A stretch of DNA of 64,000 nucleotides from Sphingopyxis sp. LC363 (GCF_000756385.1 NZ_JNFC01000001.1:1-64000); one strand, 5' to 3'; shown: positions 24,816 to 33,313, counted from the first letter of the stretch. Numbers and translations: made by a program. The notes: generated from the sequence alone by a model not told the origin.

Positions 24816-27494
24816 CTATCCGCTGTTCCGAAGCGCCGTCGCGATCGCGTTGATCGTCAGCTGGATACCCTCGGCGATGCGCGGGTCGGTTTCGCCCGCG
24901 CGGTGGCGCTTCATCAGCTCGATCTGCAGCAGGTTGAGCGGCTCGATATAGGGCAGCCGCAGCCGGATCGACGCCTCGAGCGCCGGGTTCCTCTCGAGCA
25001 ACCGCGTCTGGCCGGTGATCTCCAGCAGCCCGTCGTGCGCGCGGTTCCAGCCATCCTTGATGCGGCCGAAGATCGCGTCATGCCCGTCGACTTCGCTTGC
25101 CAGCCCGGCATAGCGCGCCGCGATTCCCATGTCGGACTTCGCGAGCACCATCTCCATATTGCCGAGCAGCGCGGCGAAGAAGGGCGAGCTTTGCGCCATG
25201 TCGGCGAGCAGCGCTCGATCACCGAACGCCGCGAACGCCTCGCCGGTGCCGTACCAGCCGGGCAGCATCGTGCGCGCCTGCGCCCAGCTGAACACCCAGG
25301 GGATCGCGCGCAGATCCTCGATCGCCGTGCTCTTCTTGCGGCTCGACGGACGCGATCCGATCTTGAGCGTCGCGATCTCGGCGATCGGCGTCATCGCGCG
25401 GAAGAAATCCTTGAACGCCGGCGTGCCATAGACAAGATCGCGATAGGCGGCGAAGGCGGTATCGGACAAGGCGTCCATCGCGGTGGTGAAGGACTCGCTC
25501 GCATCCCCGCCAAGGCTCTCGGGCTCGAGGCTCGCGAGCAGGCTCGCCGACACCATCGCTTCGAGGTTCGTCGCCGCACTGTCGATCGTGCCATATTTGG
25601 CGGCGATCACCTCGCCCTGTTCGGTGATGCGGATGCGGCCCTGCACGGTGCCCGCGGGCTGCGCGCGGATCGCCGCAAAGGCGCTGCCGCCGCCGCGGCC
25701 GACCGCACCGCCGCGGCCGTGGAACAGCTGCATCGCGGTGTCGACCTCGTCGAACACCGGAGTCAGTGCCTGCGATGCCTGATGCAATCCCCAGGTCGAG
25801 GTGAAATAGCCGCCGTCCTTGTTCGAATCCGAATAGCCGATCATCACTTCCTGATGCCCGCGCACCCCGACCTGCGGGCCGATTTCGGGCATCGCGAAAT
25901 AGCGGCGCATGATGTCGGGCGCGCGGCTCAGGTCGTCGATCGTCTCGAACAGCGGCACGACCATCAGATTGCTGGCGCCCGCCTCGGTGCCGCTCCGCCA
26001 CAGCCCGCCTTCGCGCGCGAGGACATGGACCTCGAGCAGGTCGGACAGGTCCTGCGCCATGCTGATGATCCACTGGCAGATCGCATCCTTGCCGAGCCGG
26101 GCCCGCACGTCGGCTGCGGCATGGACGATCGCCAGTTCGCCCGCGGTCTCCTCGCTCCACTGATGCCAGGGCGCGGCGAGCGGCCGGTCGCTCGCGAGTT
26201 CGGCGGTGAGCAGCGCGACGCGCGCCGCTTCGTCCAGCGCCAGATAGTCGGCGCACACGCCCGATACCGCCAGCAGCTCGGCGAGCACGCGTTCGTGCAC
26301 CGCACTATTCTGCCGCATGTCGAGCGTCGCCAAGTGGAAACCGAACACCTCGACCGCGCGGATCAGCCGCCCGAGCGCGCCGATACCCGCAAGTTGTCCC
26401 TTGCCGCTCGCCGACAGGCCGTTCGCGATGGTGACGAGGTCGCGGCGGAAATCGGCGGGGGTGGCATAGGCCTCGCCCTTCAGCGCGGCGGGGCGCGGCG
26501 GCGCCTTGCCGGTGATCGCCAGATACGTGGCCGACAGCCGCGCATAAATGCCCGACAGCGCCCGGCGATAGGGTTCGTCGCCGCGGCTCGGCGCGGCGTC
26601 GCCGCTCGCTTCCGCCAGCGCTTCGACCGCCTCGGGCACCGGCGCGAGGCTCGACGACACCGACAGTTCGGCGCCCAATGCGTGGACCTGGTCGATATAA
26701 TGGCCGATCACCGCCGCGGCGTTGCGCGACGTCGCCTGTCGCAACGTCTCGGCGGTAACGAAGGGATTGCCGTCGCGGTCGCCGCCGATCCAGCTCCCGA
26801 CGCGCAGGAAGCTCGCGGGGCGGACGCCCAGCTCCTTCTCCCAGCGCGCATAGAGCTTGGGCACCACGGGCAGGAAAACGTCGCGCAAATAGGTCAGCGC
26901 ATTGTCGATCTCGTCGGCGACGAACAATTTCTGCGTGCGCAGCGGCCGCGTCTGCCACAGGAGGACGACCTGCCGCCGGATCGCGTCCTCGATCACATCG
27001 CCTTCGGGCGTCTCGTCGAGCCCGGCATCGCGCATCCGCATCAGTTCGGCGACGCGGTTCTTGTGGTCGAGCACCGACTTGCGGCGCACTTCGGTCGGAT
27101 GCGCGGTGAGCACCGGCGCGACGAGTGAGGCGCCGAGCAGCGCGGCGACCGCGTCATCGTCGATCCCGTCGGCCTTCAGCTTTTCGAGCGCCGCCGCGAC
27201 CGTCGCCTCGGGTTCGGCCGCGACCCCCTGCCGGTCCTCGGCCAGGTTCGCGAGCATCGAAAACAGCATGAAGCCGCGCACGAAGGAAATCGTGTCGTCG
27301 AGGCTCAGCGCATCGAGCCCCGGGTCGATCGCCTCGGCCCCCGCGATGCCGCGGTGCCGGTCGACGCTCGACGAGCGGATATATTCGGTCTGGCGGAACA
27401 ATTTGTCGCCGCCATAGGCGCGGATGACGTCGCCGAGGATCCGCCCCAAATAGCGGATGTCGGGATTTTGCGAGATCTGGATAGGCGGGCCCAT
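24816..27494 (-). CDS. ppc: Phosphoenolpyruvate carboxylase
   Basis: An 892-residue enzyme that carboxylates phosphoenolpyruvate to oxaloacetate, refilling the TCA cycle. VLTAHPTEVRRKS has the catalytic His132, GGDRDGNPFVTAETL follows, and FHGRGGAVGRGGG and MIGYSDSNKDGGYFTSTW are the other active-site motifs. GSRPSSRKKS is near residue 720. The C-terminus is LRNSG where most have NTG. ATG 27494 fits the family N-terminus (ISQNPDIRYLG). It lacks a clear Shine-Dalgarno sequence and lies at the base of a strong hairpin; an upstream ATG at 27539 would add 15 residues. The fixation of carbon fits an organism using propionyl- and acetyl-CoA-forming pathways. Confidence 0.95.
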   Translation of the reverse strand: MGPPIQISQNPDIRYLGRILGDVIRAYGGDKLFRQTEYIRSSSVDRHRGIAGAEAIDPGLDALSLDDTISFVRGFMLFSMLANLAEDRQGVAAEPEATVAAALEKLKADGIDDDAVAALLGASLVAPVLTAHPTEVRRKSVLDHKNRVAELMRMRDAGLDETPEGDVIEDAIRRQVVLLWQTRPLRTQKLFVADEIDNALTYLRDVFLPVVPKLYARWEKELGVRPASFLRVGSWIGGDRDGNPFVTAETLRQATSRNAAAVIGHYIDQVHALGAELSVSSSLAPVPEAVEALAEASGDAAPSRGDEPYRRALSGIYARLSATYLAITGKAPPRPAALKGEAYATPADFRRDLVTIANGLSASGKGQLAGIGALGRLIRAVEVFGFHLATLDMRQNSAVHERVLAELLAVSGVCADYLALDEAARVALLTAELASDRPLAAPWHQWSEETAGELAIVHAAADVRARLGKDAICQWIISMAQDLSDLLEVHVLAREGGLWRSGTEAGASNLMVVPLFETIDDLSRAPDIMRRYFAMPEIGPQVGVRGHQEVMIGYSDSNKDGGYFTSTWGLHQASQALTPVFDEVDTAMQLFHGRGGAVGRGGGSAFAAIRAQPAGTVQGRIRITEQGEVIAAKYGTIDSAATNLEAMVSASLLASLEPESLGGDASESFTTAMDALSDTAFAAYRDLVYGTPAFKDFFRAMTPIAEIATLKIGSRPSSRKKSTAIEDLRAIPWVFSWAQARTMLPGWYGTGEAFAAFGDRALLADMAQSSPFFAALLGNMEMVLAKSDMGIAARYAGLASEVDGHDAIFGRIKDGWNRAHDGLLEITGQTRLLERNPALEASIRLRLPYIEPLNLLQIELMKRHRAGETDPRIAEGIQLTINAIATALRNSG

Positions 27495-27550
27495 GCGCCG
27501 CTTGCTGCACCTGCGAAGATGCAGGGTCAAGCGGCGCATAGCTATGCGCC
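27493..27550 (-). promoter_or_regulatory. Structured leader over the ppc start codon
   Basis: ATGCGCCGCTTG CTGCA (27493-27509) pairs with TGCAG and CAAGCGGCGCAT (27520-27539) in a 17-pair stem with a three-base bulge that ends on the ppc start codon. GGCGCATAGCTATGCGCC (27533-27550) is an exact 18-base palindrome that shares bases with it, so the two folds exclude each other. A role in translation control is inferred. Confidence 0.5.
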
Positions 27551-27557
27551 TATAAGA

Positions 27558-27983
27558 TCAGTTCGTCTTGACGAGTGTCAGCATGCCCAGATCGATTGCG
27601 CGGCGGCCGTCGAACGTAACAGAGTTGCGCGTATCGGTGATGAACATCAACCTGCCCGACGCATCCGTGATCCGCGCCGACACCGCATAGCTGTGGCGCG
27701 GATCGAGCTGGCGCTGATCGACGGTTAGCGAAAAGGCGAAGGGCACCTGCCGGCCGTCGGCGGTGAAGCTTTGCTGTGCGATCGTCTTCGACGGTGCGTC
27801 CATCAAACTGACGTCGGCTAGCGTCACTTCGACCTGCGCCGTCGGCGGCAATGCCATGCGCTCGCGATAGGTGATGCTGCCGGTGACCGAGACCGGCTCT
27901 TCGGCGGGCGGGATCGTCGCGCAGGCGGCGAGCAGCGGCCCGGCGATCGCACTGACGGCGAGCATGCGGCTGATGCGAACCAT
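27558..27983 (-). CDS. YbaY/YscW family lipoprotein
   Basis: A 141-residue lipoprotein with lipobox LAAC. VTGSITYRERMALPPTAQVE is the typical start of the YbaY/YscW-like domain (first described as a type III secretion lipoprotein chaperone, but widespread in bacteria without such a system). VPFAFSLTVDQRQLDPRHSY and ARITDASGRLMFITDT are the other conserved blocks. No secretion genes are nearby, so a general outer-membrane role is more likely. AGGGAAA lies upstream of the ATG. It lies upstream of ppc on the same strand with 63 bases between, but the palindromes there suggest separate regulation. Confidence 0.85.
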   Translation of the reverse strand: MVRISRMLAVSAIAGPLLAACATIPPAEEPVSVTGSITYRERMALPPTAQVEVTLADVSLMDAPSKTIAQQSFTADGRQVPFAFSLTVDQRQLDPRHSYAVSARITDASGRLMFITDTRNSVTFDGRRAIDLGMLTLVKTN

Positions 27984-28065
27984 GATGTTTCCCTTTTTTC
28001 GATGGTTGGCGCGCGCCTAATTCCATCGAGGTGAACCCATGCTGTCGCGCCCGCCCATGCGCCGT

Positions 28066-28632
28066 TCAGCCTTCGAGTTCAACATCCCAGTAAAGCCAGT
28101 CGATCCAGCTCGTATGGAGATAATTCGGCGGAAACGCCCGCCCATTGTCCTGCAACTGCCAGCTCGTCGGACGCCACGGCTGGCGATAGAGCGGCATATG
28201 CGCCTGCTGCGGGGTGCGGCCGCCCTTCTTGAGGTTGCAAGGGGCGCAGGCGGTCGCGACATTTTCCCATGTCGTCCGCCCGCCCAGCCGGCGCGGCACG
28301 ACATGATCGAAGGTCAGGTCCTTGCCCGACCCGCAATATTGGCAGGCGAAGCGGTCGCGCAGGAACAGGTTGAAGCGCGTGAAGGCGGGATGCTCCGACG
28401 GCTTCACATATTGGCGGAGAGCGATCACGCTCGGGATCGGCATCGTCCGCGTCGGCGAATGAATCTCGCGCTCGTAATTTTCGACGATGGTGACCCTGTC
28501 GAGGAACACCGCCTTCACCGCGGTCTGCCAGGGCCAGAGGCTCAAAGGATAATAGCTCAGCGGCGTATAGTCGGCGTTGAGAACGAGCGCCGGACAGCTG
28601 TCGGGATGCCGGGCAAGATCGGGATGGAACAT
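28066..28632 (-). CDS. HNH endonuclease
   Basis: A 188-residue HNH nuclease. The N-terminal half has ALVLNADYTPLSYYPLSLWP and FLDRVTIVENYE. The HNH core is FACQYCGSG (first zinc cysteines), LTFDHVVPRRLGG (catalytic His), WENVATACAPCNLKKGGR (Asn and second cysteine pair). This is a stand-alone bacterial family with conserved neighbours in many alphaproteobacteria, not an intron or phage nuclease by context. No partner methylase or defence gene is seen. ATG 28632 matches the family start; a GTG at 28677 would add 15 residues. Its biological role is not established. Confidence 0.88.
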   Translation of the reverse strand: MFHPDLARHPDSCPALVLNADYTPLSYYPLSLWPWQTAVKAVFLDRVTIVENYEREIHSPTRTMPIPSVIALRQYVKPSEHPAFTRFNLFLRDRFACQYCGSGKDLTFDHVVPRRLGGRTTWENVATACAPCNLKKGGRTPQQAHMPLYRQPWRPTSWQLQDNGRAFPPNYLHTSWIDWLYWDVELEG

Positions 28633-28802
28633 GGCTAGGTAACGCTGCCCCCATTGCTTCACGGGATGGCGCGCCACTGCCTCCCGCGCGTGACACTGTC
28701 ATTACATGCCCTATCAGATTCTGCCGTCAAGGGGCTTATTTCCGCAAGATATGGAATGATTCGCTTTGACTCGGCACAGCATATGGATTCATTGCAGAGG
28801 CA

Positions 28803-29666
28803 ATGCTGACGCGTTTCGCCCCCAGCCCGACCGGCGACCTGCACTTGGGTCATGCCTATAGCGCGGTTCTCGCGCACGCTGCCGCGCGCGCCGTGGGCGG
28901 GCAATTTCGTCTCCGCATCGACGATATCGACGGCGGCCGCTCGCGCGAGGATTATGTCACCGGCTCGCTCGCCGACCTCGCATGGCTCGGGATCGACCGG
29001 GACGGCGATCCGGTGCGCCAGTCCGACCGGCTCGGCAGCTATGCCGCCGCGCTCGACGACCTTCGCGCGCGTGGCCTCGTCTACCCCTGTTTCTGCACCC
29101 GCGCCGACATCGCCGCCAGCCTGTCGGCGCCGCACGGGCCCCCAGATGGACCGTCCGGCGCGATCTATCCCGGCACCTGCCGCGACCTGTCCGTGGGCGA
29201 GCGCGAACTGCGCATGGCGGACGAGCCGCATTGCTGGCGCCTCGACATGGCGCGCGCGGCGGCGGAGGCCGGCGATCTCGTCTGGGAAGAAGCGGGGCAG
29301 GGGCTGCGCCTCGCCGACCCCGCCGCGCACGGCGATATCGTCCTCGCGCGCAAGGACGCGCCCGCCTCCTATCATCTTGCGAGCACGCTCGACGACGCCG
29401 CCATGGGCGTGACGCACGTCATCCGCGGCGCCGACCTGATCGCCTCAACCGACGTTCACCGGCTGCTGCAGGCTTTGCTCGGCCTGGCCGTGCCGGTTTA
29501 TCGCCACCATGCGCTCGTTTGCGGCGCGGACGGTAGAAGACTCGCCAAGCGCGACGCCGCGGCGTCGCTCAAATCGCTGCGCGACGCGGGTGCCGACGGC
29601 CGCACGCTTGCGGCCGATTTGGCGGTCGACAGGCTTCCCACTGGCTATTCGCTGCAAAATCCCTAG
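28803..29666 (+). CDS. gluQRS: tRNA glutamyl-Q(34) synthetase
   Basis: A 287-residue truncated glutamyl-tRNA synthetase paralogue, with no anticodon-binding domain. It attaches glutamate to queuosine at position 34 of tRNA-Asp. RFAPSPTGDLHLGHAYSA has the HIGH-type motif at residues 13-16, and RLRIDDIDGGRSRED binds ATP and Glu. CFCTRAD and YPGTCRD supply the zinc ligands. RRLAKRDAAASL is the KMSKS equivalent. Length and motifs fit the family. The product needs queuosine-modified tRNA, and a queuosine-precursor transporter gene lies 9 kb away (37874-38551). Confidence 0.92.
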   Translation: MLTRFAPSPTGDLHLGHAYSAVLAHAAARAVGGQFRLRIDDIDGGRSREDYVTGSLADLAWLGIDRDGDPVRQSDRLGSYAAALDDLRARGLVYPCFCTRADIAASLSAPHGPPDGPSGAIYPGTCRDLSVGERELRMADEPHCWRLDMARAAAEAGDLVWEEAGQGLRLADPAAHGDIVLARKDAPASYHLASTLDDAAMGVTHVIRGADLIASTDVHRLLQALLGLAVPVYRHHALVCGADGRRLAKRDAAASLKSLRDAGADGRTLAADLAVDRLPTGYSLQNP

Positions 29667-29675
29667 ATAGGTTCT

Positions 29676-29900
29676 ATGGAAATCCTGCTCATCCTTGGCG
29701 TCGTCATCGCCGCCGGCTTCGTCCTCTTCTCGCTCGCGCGGGGGCTCTTCTATTTCTCGCAGGGCCACCGCGCCCAGGTCGAGGGCACCGTCCAGGAAAA
29801 TCAGGTGATGCAGAACAAGATGATGATGGCCCGCGTCAAATGGCAGGCGATCACCATCATCCTGCTCGTGCTGATCGGCGTTTTTGCTGCCGGAAGCTAA
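29676..29900 (+). CDS. HIG1 domain-type small membrane protein (twin transmembrane)
   Basis: A 74-residue protein with two transmembrane helices, MEILLILGVVIAAGFVLFSL and AITIILLVLIGVFAAGS. Between them is RGLFYFSQGHRAQVEGT with the QGHRAQV pattern of HIG1-type proteins; NKMMMARVKWQA follows. Bacterial HIG1-type proteins are thought to support respiratory complex assembly at the inner membrane, by analogy with the mitochondrial Rcf1. It starts ten bases after gluQRS and ten before the adenosyltransferase gene, so an operon is likely. The function is inferred by family. Confidence 0.85.
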   Translation: MEILLILGVVIAAGFVLFSLARGLFYFSQGHRAQVEGTVQENQVMQNKMMMARVKWQAITIILLVLIGVFAAGS

Positions 29901-29909
29901 GGCCCGGCG

Positions 29910-30491
29910 ATGGTCAAGCTTAACAAGATCTACACGCGCACCGGCGACGACGGCACCACCGGCCTCGTCGATGGCTCGCGCATCGCCAAGTCCGACGCGC
30001 TGATGGCGGCGATCGGCGAAGTCGACGAAGCGAACAGCGCGATCGGCATCGCTGCCGCGGCGATCGACGCCACAAGCTACGAAGCCGCGATGCTGTCGCG
30101 CATCCAGAACGAGCTCTTCGACCTCGGCGCCGATCTTGCGACCCCGCCCGACATCCAGTTCGGCTTCGGCCCGCACGACATGGCGCTGCGCATCGTGCCG
30201 AGCCAGATCGCGCGGCTTGAGGACGAGATCGACGCGATGAACGACAATCTCGACGCGCTCAAAAGCTTCATCCTGCCCGGCGGCACCGAAGCCGCGGCAC
30301 GCCTCCACCTCGCGCGCGCGGTCACGCGCCGCGCCGAACGCGCTGCGGTCGCGGCGGGCGCGGCGCGCAAGCTCAACCCGCTCGCGCTCGCTTATCTCAA
30401 CCGCCTGTCGGACCATCTCTTCGTGCTCACACGGCACCTCAACGCCGCCGCGGGCGGCGATATCCTCTGGAAACCCGGCGCGACGCGGTGA
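29910..30491 (+). CDS. Cob(I)alamin adenosyltransferase, PduO type
   Basis: A 193-residue ATP:cob(I)alamin adenosyltransferase of the PduO/MMAB type, which makes adenosylcobalamin. KIYTRTGDDGTTGLVDGSR is the ATP loop, IGEVDEANSAIGI follows, and the second active-site block is LPGGTEAAARLHLARAVTRRA. LNPLALAYLNRLSDHLFVL is the C-terminal helix. Adenosylcobalamin is the cofactor of methylmalonyl-CoA mutase, which is needed to use the propionyl-CoA that MmsA generates; that mutase is not in the window. The gene follows the HIG1-type gene by ten bases. Confidence 0.92.
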   Translation: MVKLNKIYTRTGDDGTTGLVDGSRIAKSDALMAAIGEVDEANSAIGIAAAAIDATSYEAAMLSRIQNELFDLGADLATPPDIQFGFGPHDMALRIVPSQIARLEDEIDAMNDNLDALKSFILPGGTEAAARLHLARAVTRRAERAAVAAGAARKLNPLALAYLNRLSDHLFVLTRHLNAAAGGDILWKPGATR

Positions 30492-30492
30492 A

Positions 30493-30628
30493 AATCCTCC
30501 CTGCCGCGAAGCGGTGGGGAGGGGGACCGCCGTCGTAGGCGGCGGTGGAGGGGCGGAGACGTCGCGCTAACGGCCCCTTCGTCAGCCTACGGGCTGCCAC
30601 CTCCCATCGCTCCGTGACGGGGAGGATT
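30493..30628. repeat. Palindromic intergenic repeat, family E copy 2
   Basis: AATCCTCCC and GGGGAGGATT are the outer arms, and GTGGGGAGGGGGACC resembles the inner arm of the copies at 15343 and 53084. It fills the space after the adenosyltransferase gene and could end its transcript before egtB. Confidence 0.75.
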
Positions 30629-30633
30629 ATTTT

Positions 30634-30648
30634 GTTCCCTAAATGTTC
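30634..30648. promoter_or_regulatory. Possible LexA-like box upstream of egtB
   Basis: GTTC (30634-30637), seven bases, then GTTC (30645-30648) match the alphaproteobacterial SOS-box pattern GTTC-N7-GTTC. It lies 76 bases before the egtB start. One or two such matches are expected by chance in 64 kb, so support is weak. Confidence 0.25.
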
Positions 30649-30723
30649 TAGACTTTGCCACATGCTGTAACCATAATCGGGTGAACCGCGAAACCGAATC
30701 GCTCCCCGGGGAATTGTCACAGC

Positions 30724-31989
30724 ATGGCCAGCCGCACCGACGCTTCGAACCGCACCGACCCGATCGAGGCGCTGACCCGGCGCTTTGCCGCGACGCGGCG
30801 TCTGTCGCTCGAACTCGCGGAGACCCTCTCCGACGCCGACGCGAGCGCGCAGTCGATGCCCGACGCCTCGCCCGCCAAATGGCATCTCGCGCACACGACA
30901 TGGTTCTTCGAAACCTTCATCCTGCGCGACCATGTGCCGGGCTATGGCCTCTTCGACGATCGCTATCCCTTTCTTTTCAACTCCTATTATGAGGCCGAGG
31001 GGCCGCGCCACGCCCGCCGGCATCGCGGGCTGCTGACGCGCCCCTCGCTCGACGACGTGTGCGTCTGGCGCGCGCATGTCGATGCCGCGGTGCAGAGCGC
31101 GCTGCCCGACCTTCCGGCGAGCACGCTGGCACTGGTCGAGCTCGGCATCCATCACGAGCAGCAGCATCAGGAATTGCTGCTCACCGACATCAAGCATCTT
31201 TTCGCGCAAAATCCGCTCGGCCCCGCGGTGTGGAACGCGCCGATCGCGAGCGAAGTTCGGAAATTTTCCGCCATGAAATGGGTGAAGGGCGCCGAAGGCG
31301 TCGCCGCGGTCGGCCACGGCGGCGAGGGCTTCGCCTTCGACTGCGAAGGTCCGCGCCACGACGCGCTGCTCACCCCGCACGCGCTCGCGAGCCGCCCGGT
31401 CAGCAATGGCGAATGGCAGGAATTCATCGCCGACGGCGGCTATCATACCGCCGCGCTCTGGCTCAGCGATGGCTGGGCATGGGTGCAGGCCGAAGACGTC
31501 GAGGCGCCCGCCTATTGGCGGGACGGCCAGCTTTTCACCCTGTCGGGCTGGCAAGATATCGACCCCGCCGCGCCGGTGACGCATATCAGCTTTTTCGAGG
31601 CCGACGCCTTTGCCAGCTGGGCCGGCGCGCGCTTGCCGACCGAGCAGGAATGGGAAGCGTCCGCCGCGGGGCTTGATCCCGACGGCGGTCAGCAACTCGA
31701 CGGCGCTGGGCCGGTCCAGCCCACGCCCGCTGCAGACGACACCGATCTGCAACAGATGTTCGGCAGCGTGTGGGAATGGACCGGCAGCGCCTATCGCCCC
31801 TATCCCGGCTTCCGCGCCGCGCCCGGCGCGGTCGGCGAATATAATGGCAAGTTCATGAGCGGCCAGTTCGTGCTCCGCGGCGGCAGCTGCGCGACCCCGC
31901 GCGGTCATTGCCGCGCTTCCTACCGCAACTTCTTCTACCCCCACCAGCGCTGGCAATTCACCGGTCTGCGCCTCGCGAAGGATCTGTAG
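30724..31989 (+). CDS. egtB: Ergothioneine biosynthesis sulfoxide synthase EgtB
   Basis: A 421-residue non-haem iron enzyme that joins trimethylhistidine (hercynine) with a thiol donor. The N-terminal DinB-like domain has KWHLAHTTWFFETF (His54 and His57). It also has the iron motif H144-x3-H148-x-E150 in HHEQQHQELLL. The formylglycine-generating-enzyme-like C-terminal domain has SNGEWQEFIADGGY, LPTEQEWE and GSVWEWTGSAYRPYPGF, ending in FTGLRLAKDL. Whether the donor is cysteine or gamma-glutamylcysteine is not visible. A GGGGAA lies 11 bases upstream of ATG. Its stop codon TAG is made of TA plus the first base of an inserted MITE-like element. Confidence 0.94.
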   Translation: MASRTDASNRTDPIEALTRRFAATRRLSLELAETLSDADASAQSMPDASPAKWHLAHTTWFFETFILRDHVPGYGLFDDRYPFLFNSYYEAEGPRHARRHRGLLTRPSLDDVCVWRAHVDAAVQSALPDLPASTLALVELGIHHEQQHQELLLTDIKHLFAQNPLGPAVWNAPIASEVRKFSAMKWVKGAEGVAAVGHGGEGFAFDCEGPRHDALLTPHALASRPVSNGEWQEFIADGGYHTAALWLSDGWAWVQAEDVEAPAYWRDGQLFTLSGWQDIDPAAPVTHISFFEADAFASWAGARLPTEQEWEASAAGLDPDGGQQLDGAGPVQPTPAADDTDLQQMFGSVWEWTGSAYRPYPGFRAAPGAVGEYNGKFMSGQFVLRGGSCATPRGHCRASYRNFFYPHQRWQFTGLRLAKDL

Positions 31990-32252
31990 GACCTCCTCAG
32001 GGCAACAGGCCGGCTGAGGTTTGAAGCAAATTTGTTCGGTGCAAGGAGGAGCGACGAAGACATATGAATATATTTCGAGGCATTCCGACGCGGCAGCGGA
32101 CAAATTTGATCAAATCCCGAAGGGACGACAAAATGGCTTCCATCTCGAACCAAATGCCCCTTGGGCATGGAACCACTATTCCCGGCGGGTCATTTGGCCC
32201 GATATGTTCGCCATTTTGGCGCCTCAGCCGGCCTGTTGCCCTGAAGAGGTCC
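31989..32252. mobile_element. MITE-like element between egtB and egtD
   Basis: Terminal inverted repeats of 31 bases (31989-32019 and 32222-32252) match at 30 of 31 positions. They begin GGACCTC and end GCTGAGG. The element is 264 bases long, has no transposase and is flanked by TA on both sides (31987-31988 and 32253-32254). A TA duplication and TIRs are typical of IS630/Tc1-mariner relatives. The left border is in the egtB stop codon. Removing it and one TA gives TAA-CC-ATG, a tight egtB-egtD junction. No second copy was seen in this window. Confidence 0.8.
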
Positions 32253-32257
32253 TAACC

Positions 32258-33244
32258 ATGGGTGTTGTGCGCAACCTTCGTCAGGTTTCGGCCGATGACG
32301 CCGGCGTCGACATCGCCTTTCGCGCCGACGTCCACGCCGGCCTTGCGCAGCGGCAAAAGGCGATTCCGGCGCGCTGGTTCTACGACGCGACCGGCTCGGC
32401 CTTGTTCGAGGATATCACCGCGCTCCCCGAATATTATCCGACGCGCAGCGAAACCGACCTGCTGACGCGCCACGCCGCCGACATCGCCGCTGCGACCGGC
32501 CCCGACCGCGCGGTCGTCGAACTCGGCTCGGGCAGCTCGACCAAGACGCCCCTGCTCCTCGACGCCATCGCGCCCGCCGCCTATGTCCCGGTCGATATTT
32601 CGGGCGATTTCCTGCGCGACAGCGCGCTGGCGCTCGCGGCGCGCTTCCCCGCGGTGCCGATCTATCCGGTCGAGGCCGATTTCACCCAGCGGGTCGAATT
32701 GCCGCGCGAAATCTGCCCGCTTCCGAAACTCGGCTTTTTTCCGGGCTCGACGATCGGCAACATGGTCGCGCGCACCGCGATCGACCTCTTGCGGGGCTGG
32801 CGCGCGACGCTCGGCGACGGGTCGCTGATGCTGATCGGCATCGACCGGATCAAGGACATCGGCATACTCGAAACCGCCTATGACGATCCGGCGGGGGTGA
32901 CCGCCGCCTTCAACCTCAACCTGCTCGAACGCATCAACCGCGAACTCGGCGGCGATATAGCGGTCGAGAATTTCAGCCATCGCGCGGTCTGGGACGATGT
33001 CCACGCGCGCATCGAAATGCACCTCGTCGCCGCCTGCGACATGGATTTCACGATCGACGGCCGCGCCTATCATATGGCGAAGGGCGAAACGATCCACAGC
33101 GAGAACAGCCATAAATACGGGGCCCGCGACGCGAACCTGCTGCTCCGCGCCGGCGGCTGGACTCCGGTCGCGACATGGGACGATGCCAGCCCCGCCTTTG
33201 CCCTGATCCTCGCCGAAGCGACCGAGTTCCGCTCCGCCCCCTGA
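32258..33244 (+). CDS. egtD: L-histidine N-alpha-methyltransferase EgtD
   Basis: A 328-residue SAM enzyme that trimethylates histidine to hercynine, the first step of ergothioneine synthesis. FEDITALPEYYPTRSETDLL is the family signature near residue 50, VVELGSGSSTKT is the SAM motif, YVPVDISGDFL follows, and FFPGSTIGNMV is the histidine-binding region. IHSENSHKYGARD is near the end. I chose ATG 32258, with AAGAGG nine bases upstream. That ribosome binding site lies inside the right terminal repeat of the MITE. The open frame continues back into the element, but its sequence there has no EgtD similarity. An intrinsic terminator follows the stop. Confidence 0.94.
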   Translation: MGVVRNLRQVSADDAGVDIAFRADVHAGLAQRQKAIPARWFYDATGSALFEDITALPEYYPTRSETDLLTRHAADIAAATGPDRAVVELGSGSSTKTPLLLDAIAPAAYVPVDISGDFLRDSALALAARFPAVPIYPVEADFTQRVELPREICPLPKLGFFPGSTIGNMVARTAIDLLRGWRATLGDGSLMLIGIDRIKDIGILETAYDDPAGVTAAFNLNLLERINRELGGDIAVENFSHRAVWDDVHARIEMHLVAACDMDFTIDGRAYHMAKGETIHSENSHKYGARDANLLLRAGGWTPVATWDDASPAFALILAEATEFRSAP

Positions 33245-33262
33245 CGGCTCGCTCTTGACGCC

Positions 33263-33296
33263 CCTGCCCGAAGCCGTAGGGCCACGGGCAGGTTTT
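33263..33296 (+). terminator. Intrinsic terminator after egtD
   Basis: CCTGCCCG (33263-33270) pairs with CGGGCAGG (33285-33292) around a 14-base loop and is followed by TTTT. It lies about 20 bases past the egtD stop. Confidence 0.75.
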
Positions 33297-33313
33297 CAGC
33301 GAAAGGGCAGGAT

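Noticed and set aside
24786-27128. A 780-residue plus-strand frame antisense to ppc
   Set aside because: Arginine- and histidine-rich, with no family resemblance; the minus strand holds a clear PEP carboxylase.
32021-32257. An 79-codon N-terminal extension of EgtD reading through the MITE-like element
   Set aside because: The extension has no similarity to EgtD, and ATG 32258 has a ribosome binding site and the family start.
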